Assembly (NCBI GenBank): GCA_049610385.1
Contig: JBMYZL010000005.1
Location: 62,001 to 126,000, forward strand
Direction of reading: 5' to 3'
From: JBMYZL01 sp049610385
GTDB taxonomy: Bacteria > Bacteroidota > Bacteroidia > Flavobacteriales_D > Sanyastnellaceae
DNA: 64,000 bases
The position numbers and the translations under genes were made by a program. Shown in pieces: positions 60,516-64,000 of this stretch. Under the pieces are notes generated by a model. The model saw only the letters and a program-made list of their open reading frames with translations. It did no database searches and had not been told where the DNA came from. Each line of letters starts with the position of its first letter. Position 1 is the stretch's first letter.

Positions 60516-60523
60516 CAAAATTA
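60516..60523 (-). promoter_or_regulatory. -7 box (TAATTTTG) of mnmA
   Basis: An exact TAnnTTTG match four bases before the mnmA ATG (60511), predicting a leaderless transcript. Confidence 0.65.
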
Positions 60524-60538
60524 CAATATCTTGTGGCG

Positions 60539-60547
60539 TAGAATTTG
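60539..60547 (+). promoter_or_regulatory. -7-like box (TAGAATTTG) of the ECF sigma gene
   Basis: A TA-N3-TTTG variant about 55 bases before the preferred sigma start at 60603. A small CTCGTCTCACGAGCGGCG hairpin region falls in the predicted leader. Confidence 0.35.
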
Positions 60548-60602
60548 ATTGGGGGACAGGCAACCTTTCCGGAATGCCCTCGTCTCACGAGCGGCGCAGT
60601 TC

Positions 60603-61205
60603 ATGCAGGATACCATTGTTCAGCAACACATTCAAGGGTGCCAGAATGGCAACCGATTGTCGCAACGCTGGGTTTTTGACCGTTATTATCGGTTGATGTT
60701 CGGGGTTTGTATGCGATATGTTTCGGACAAGGACGACGTGCAGGATGTTGTGCAAGAAGGGTTTCTGAAGGTGTTTTCCAGCATCGACAGATATGCTTCG
60801 AAAGGTTCTTTTGAAGGTTGGATTCGTAGAATCATGGTGAATACCGCCATCGATTTTGTTCGAAGAGAAACACCCGGTCGGGTTCTGAGCGAAGATGAAT
60901 ACCCCATTCATCAAATCGAAGCCGCCACGGATGAACATGAAGAAACAGCTTGGGAGGGATTGACGGTTCATGATGTCATGAAAGCGATGCATGAGTTGTC
61001 CCCAACTTACAAAGCGGTTTTCAACATGTATGTCTTCGACAACATGGAGCACGCTGAAATTGCGGAAGCACTCGGCATCTCCAGCGGAACTTCGAAATCC
61101 AATCTTGCAAAGGCGAGAAGAAATGTAAAACGAATACTACTGGAAACAAGGAGAGATCGGTCGGGAGAGAATGCAGGTTTGAGTGAAATGAGCACAACAG
61201 AATGA
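60603..61205 (+). CDS. ECF-type RNA polymerase sigma factor
   Basis: This protein has 200 residues from ATG 60603; a TTG at 60549 would sit only one base after the promoter-like box and is unlikely. Region 2 has FDRYYRLMFGVCMRYVSDKDDVQDVVQEGFLKVF and GWIRRIMVNTAID; region 4 has LSPTYKAVFNMYVFDNMEHAEIAEALGIS with a C-terminal helix-turn-helix (SSGTSKSNLAKARRNVK). Such factors redirect RNA polymerase to envelope-related promoters and are held by a membrane anti-sigma protein. The next gene, overlapping by 4 bp, encodes a single-pass membrane protein that could play that role. Confidence 0.93.
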   Translation: MQDTIVQQHIQGCQNGNRLSQRWVFDRYYRLMFGVCMRYVSDKDDVQDVVQEGFLKVFSSIDRYASKGSFEGWIRRIMVNTAIDFVRRETPGRVLSEDEYPIHQIEAATDEHEETAWEGLTVHDVMKAMHELSPTYKAVFNMYVFDNMEHAEIAEALGISSGTSKSNLAKARRNVKRILLETRRDRSGENAGLSEMSTTE

Positions 61206-62581
61206 GCAAAGAAATTTGGGAAAAGCAATTGCAACGATTGTTCGAAGGATTTGAGCCCGATGTACCCGTAAGTCGGTTTGAAGATTTGGAGCCCGAGTTG
61301 CAAAACATCGATGTCAAACGAAATTTGATTCAACAGGCTCAATTTGCCCGGCGCCTGGCCGTGGGAGCTACTGTGGTGGCCGTTGGTGCCTTGGGCTGGA
61401 CTTCCGTCAGATTTGTGGAAACTGAAACCGAAGATGTCTCCGAGTTGACAACTGTTGTGGCGGATTTCGAGCAGTCGGTTGCCGAGGGCACGGAATCACA
61501 CGCATCTGTGATGACATCTGCTTTGAGCAAGGATGTAGAAACTTCTGGTGGCGCGGCGAGGACGACCACCAAATTTCGGATCGACTCAGATTTGGTGGAT
61601 GAATCGGACGCATCTGCGGATGAAACGTCACTTGATGCGTCAACAGGAAGTGGAGATTCGCAGACAGCAACAACCAGTCTGATTCCGCACGCGAAAAGGG
61701 GCGATGAGTGGAATGATAAGGTTGCTGGTGAACACCTCGAGCACGCGGAGAACGAACCGGCCATTGAAAATGAAGATCATGCCCCTCGTGATGAGCGCGC
61801 CGCGGATGTTTTCGTGGATTTGGCGTCTTCTGTCCAAGAAGCTTGTGAGGGTACTGAAGTGTCTTTTTCTCTTGGCCAAACAGAAATGCAAGGGTCCGTG
61901 CTCTGGAATTTTGGGGACGGTAACTTCAGCAATTATCCTTCACCGACGCACATTTTCAAAAGTCCTGGAACGTATGACATCACCATTTCTTTGCGTTCTC
62001 GAAACGACGGTGTGATCCGAACCCGCACAGTTGAAAACATGATTGTTGTAAGGCCCAAACCTGAAGCTCAGTTAACATGGGATGCACACTTTGACCGAGA
62101 CAACGGAGATTTGGTTGTTCACTACAACGATTTGACCGAATCCACTTCAAGTTCAACTTGGTTTGTGGATGGAAAGATTTTGGATCGTGGCGAACAACGG
62201 TTTGATGACAAAGGCGAGCATGTCGTGCAATTGGTTGCAAGCAATGCATATGGATGTCAAGACACAGACGAGAAAAAGGTGGAAATAGGTGACAGAAAAA
62301 AGGCGAAAGCGCCAGCACTCTTCTCACCGGATGGAGATGGTCGTTATGACACTTTTCTGCCAGCGGTTGTTCATGAAACAAATGACGGCTGGACTCTTCA
62401 AATTGTGGACGAGGACGGACAAGAAATTTTTGCCACATCAAGGGCAGATCAACCATGGCGTGGTGAACTGATGAATGGTGAACTGGCGCCAGCAGGGATG
62501 TTTTATAAGTGGCTTTTAACTGTGAAGCAACGTCATCGCTTGCCGGAGTTCTATTTCGACAAAGTCAGGATTGAGCGTTGA
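61202..62581 (+). CDS. Single-pass membrane protein with PKD domain and T9SS/CHU_C-like end (possible anti-sigma partner)
   Basis: This 459-residue protein has a cytoplasmic N-terminus of about 50 residues that is acidic and helical (EIWEKQLQRLFEGFEP), a membrane helix near 52-68, a low-complexity Ser/Thr/Asp/Glu linker (75-205), a PKD fold (about 215-280, VLWNFGDGNFSNYPSPTHIF), a second PKD-like module (about 290-365) and a C-terminal FSPDGDGRYDTF gliding-associated-like domain. The topology is that of an anti-sigma factor with an outside sensor, but no known anti-sigma domain is recognisable. Overlap with the sigma gene supports the pairing. A terminator follows. Confidence 0.78.
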   Translation: MSKEIWEKQLQRLFEGFEPDVPVSRFEDLEPELQNIDVKRNLIQQAQFARRLAVGATVVAVGALGWTSVRFVETETEDVSELTTVVADFEQSVAEGTESHASVMTSALSKDVETSGGAARTTTKFRIDSDLVDESDASADETSLDASTGSGDSQTATTSLIPHAKRGDEWNDKVAGEHLEHAENEPAIENEDHAPRDERAADVFVDLASSVQEACEGTEVSFSLGQTEMQGSVLWNFGDGNFSNYPSPTHIFKSPGTYDITISLRSRNDGVIRTRTVENMIVVRPKPEAQLTWDAHFDRDNGDLVVHYNDLTESTSSSTWFVDGKILDRGEQRFDDKGEHVVQLVASNAYGCQDTDEKKVEIGDRKKAKAPALFSPDGDGRYDTFLPAVVHETNDGWTLQIVDEDGQEIFATSRADQPWRGELMNGELAPAGMFYKWLLTVKQRHRLPEFYFDKVRIER

Positions 62582-62619
62582 ACCCGAAGAGCTTAACCAG
62601 TCCAACTTGGATTGCGATG

Positions 62620-62658
62620 GGGTGCCGACAAGTTTCTTTGGACGGCACCCTGTTTTTT
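62620..62658 (+). terminator. Rho-independent terminator of the sigma/PKD operon
   Basis: The GGGTGCC/GGCACCC stem (62620-62626 and 62644-62650) is followed by TGTTTTTT. It separates the sigma operon from the adhesin gene. Confidence 0.85.
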
Positions 62659-62724
62659 GGTGCAACCTTTCGTCCAATTAGTTGTCTTTTCTTTGCAACC
62701 TGAACCTTGAGGAATAACCATTAG

Positions 62725-64000
62725 ATGAACCAAAAAACACATTTTGCTTTCATCCACTCACCTTTGTGGTTGGTGATGTTGATCATCCTTTTGGGGAAAG
62801 GAGTGGTTCTAGCTCAGATGTCATTTCCCATGGAAGATGGCATGGTGCAGACCTGTGAAGGCATTTTTCGTGATGACGGAAACAATGGTCCCTACTCTGG
62901 AGATGAGCTGGTCTTTACCATTTGCCCTGATAATGCCACTGATTTTATCAGCATTGACTTTTTGGCCTTCAACATTTACTCCAATCCCAACCCGAACAAC
63001 AGCGATTATTTGCTGATTTTTGATGGAGACAACACAGGGGAAACATCTTTGGGCAGTTACACTGGATCGCAATTACAAGGATTGCAGGTGTCGTCCACTG
63101 TTAACAACACATCCGGTTGCCTGACCTTTCAATTGATTTCGCCCTCCAACAATGTGGACGGCCTCGCGGGTTGGGAGGGAAATATTCAATGTGGTACGCC
63201 TTGCGCAAACCTTGTTTCTGCTGGAGGGCTGGTTGGACCCACAGATTTGGTCAACAACATCCCAGCGGCTTCCATCTGTGTGGGTGATGAGGTCACTTTT
63301 GAGGATTTGGGGAGCACAGTCGACCCTGGCTACATGATTGAGAATTGGACATGGATTTTTGGTGACGGAGACACTTTGACCATGGAAGATGACAGTGATG
63401 TATCCCATGTGTTCGTTGATCCGGGGGCTTATCCGGTCCAACTTTCAGTCAGTTATCCGAATGATGGTGGCGTTTGCACATCGTTGAACCTGGACCCGAT
63501 GTTGGTCTTGGTCTCAACCTTGCCATTGTTCAATACGGAGTTGGAGAGTCCGATTTGCACGGGAACGACAGCTGTAGAAGGGGTCATGGATGGCACTCCG
63601 GTGGGGTCCATCATTTGGACGGATGCACCCAGCTATGATGCACCGACCATTTCACCGACTGGATTTGACGGTGGCTTTACTTACTGTTCACAGCTGGAAC
63701 TCGATGTGTTTCCGGCGGGTTCGGTTTTGGAATCTTGTGAGGATTTGATCCAAATTGACGCCTACATGGAACACAGTTATCTCGGTGATTTGGACATCAA
63801 CATCTCTTGTCCGAATGGAACGACGGTAACCTTGCAAACACAAGGAGGGGGAGCCACGTTTTTGGGCGAGCCCGTGGACGTTGAAGACGATTTGACAGAA
63901 GGGGTTTGTTATGGATACGGCTGGAGTGAAAATTCCACTTTGGGCCAAATCGAAGATCCCGCCAATGCCACGCAAGTTTTTTACACCGATGCCTTGGGCA
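62725..64000 (+). CDS. Large secreted CUB/PKD-domain surface protein (N-terminal part, runs off right edge)
   Basis: From ATG 62725 the frame is open for 425 codons to the edge. It has a signal peptide (LWLVMLIILLGKGVVLAQ), a CUB-like domain (about residues 40-152, paired cysteines, DYLLIFDGDNTGETSLG), and a PKD domain (about 185-255, WTWIFGDGDTLTM ... VFVDPGAYPVQLSV). Next is a region with YLGDLDINISCPNGTTVTL that resembles the P-domain-like module of proprotein convertases (about 330-420). It is a typical T9SS-exported adhesin of Bacteroidota, though the C-terminal sorting domain is outside the window. Downstream position relative to the sigma/PKD pair makes it a candidate target. Confidence 0.85.
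   Translation, partial: MNQKTHFAFIHSPLWLVMLIILLGKGVVLAQMSFPMEDGMVQTCEGIFRDDGNNGPYSGDELVFTICPDNATDFISIDFLAFNIYSNPNPNNSDYLLIFDGDNTGETSLGSYTGSQLQGLQVSSTVNNTSGCLTFQLISPSNNVDGLAGWEGNIQCGTPCANLVSAGGLVGPTDLVNNIPAASICVGDEVTFEDLGSTVDPGYMIENWTWIFGDGDTLTMEDDSDVSHVFVDPGAYPVQLSVSYPNDGGVCTSLNLDPMLVLVSTLPLFNTELESPICTGTTAVEGVMDGTPVGSIIWTDAPSYDAPTISPTGFDGGFTYCSQLELDVFPAGSVLESCEDLIQIDAYMEHSYLGDLDINISCPNGTTVTLQTQGGGATFLGEPVDVEDDLTEGVCYGYGWSENSTLGQIEDPANATQVFYTDALG

Noticed and set aside
60549..60602. TTG start that lengthens the sigma factor by 18 residues
   Set aside because: It sits just after the promoter-like box and the extra residues are outside region 2 homology; ATG 60603 is better.
1..64000. CRISPR arrays, insertion sequences, tRNA or rRNA genes, prophage or integrase genes
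   Set aside because: I saw no regularly spaced repeats, transposase motifs, tRNA cloverleaf signatures, rRNA landmarks or phage genes. The short intergenic gaps leave little room for them, but a covariance-model scan was not possible here.

Overview
The window comes from a member of the Bacteroidota, probably a flavobacteria-like or marine lineage. The evidence is: C-terminal sorting domains of the type IX secretion system (T9SS); an S46 dipeptidyl peptidase; a fused glutamate formimidoyltransferase-cyclodeaminase; DUF4920, DUF6438 and DUF4199 proteins; an OmpA/PD40/TPR protein of the PorE type; and promoter boxes close to the Bacteroidota -7 element TAnnTTTG. Base composition is close to balanced, leucine codons are dominated by TTG, and genes are very densely packed with many 1 to 14 bp overlaps.

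Layout. 1-4253 (minus): an operon of an aminotransferase, the heptose-phosphate kinase RfaE1, the K+ transporter TrkH and the start of MenG. 4297-6796 (plus): an EI24/CysZ-like membrane protein, a secreted three-domain Kazal inhibitor with a T9SS tail, and unexplained small reading frames. 6775-8898: a divergent sodium:solute symporter and RecR, followed by a decayed lipoprotein gene. 9344-14640 (plus): a glycosyltransferase fusion, a 2-oxoacid dehydrogenase E2, an exonuclease and a GT4 enzyme. 14645-19545 (minus): an M16 active/inactive pair, FtsE and a GT2 enzyme. 19608-26234 (plus): hutH, a MacB-like ABC exporter with two permeases and its adaptor, and an ICMT-like methyltransferase. 26240-39394 (minus): gyrB with an SDR gene, a TPR/beta-barrel pair, DUF4920, a PorE-like protein, a dicarboxylate symporter and aroC. 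39428-42421 (plus): hutI and ftcD. 42512-44628 (minus): rplS, trmD and an aldo/keto reductase. 44653-47235: ppc. 47348-54968 (minus): a DPP7-type peptidase, DUF6438, yidC, a KdsC-like phosphatase, a DUF2520 protein, an unknown membrane protein and an exonuclease. 55033-62581: a sirtuin, accC, SRP RNA, DUF4199, a DPM1-like glycosyltransferase, a T9SS remnant, mnmA, and an ECF sigma factor with a PKD membrane partner. 62725-64000: the start of a large secreted CUB/PKD adhesin that runs off the right edge.

Histidine breakdown is split over two loci (hutH; hutI-ftcD), and hutU is not in the window. Envelope and surface functions dominate the rest.

The most striking signal is regulatory. At least eleven genes carry TAnnTTTG or TAnnTTCG only 4 to 6 bases before the start codon. 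The same box lies 6 bases before the apparent 5' end of the SRP RNA, which calibrates the transcription start and implies widespread leaderless transcripts. Several tandem genes have their own box inside gaps of only 15 to 30 bp.
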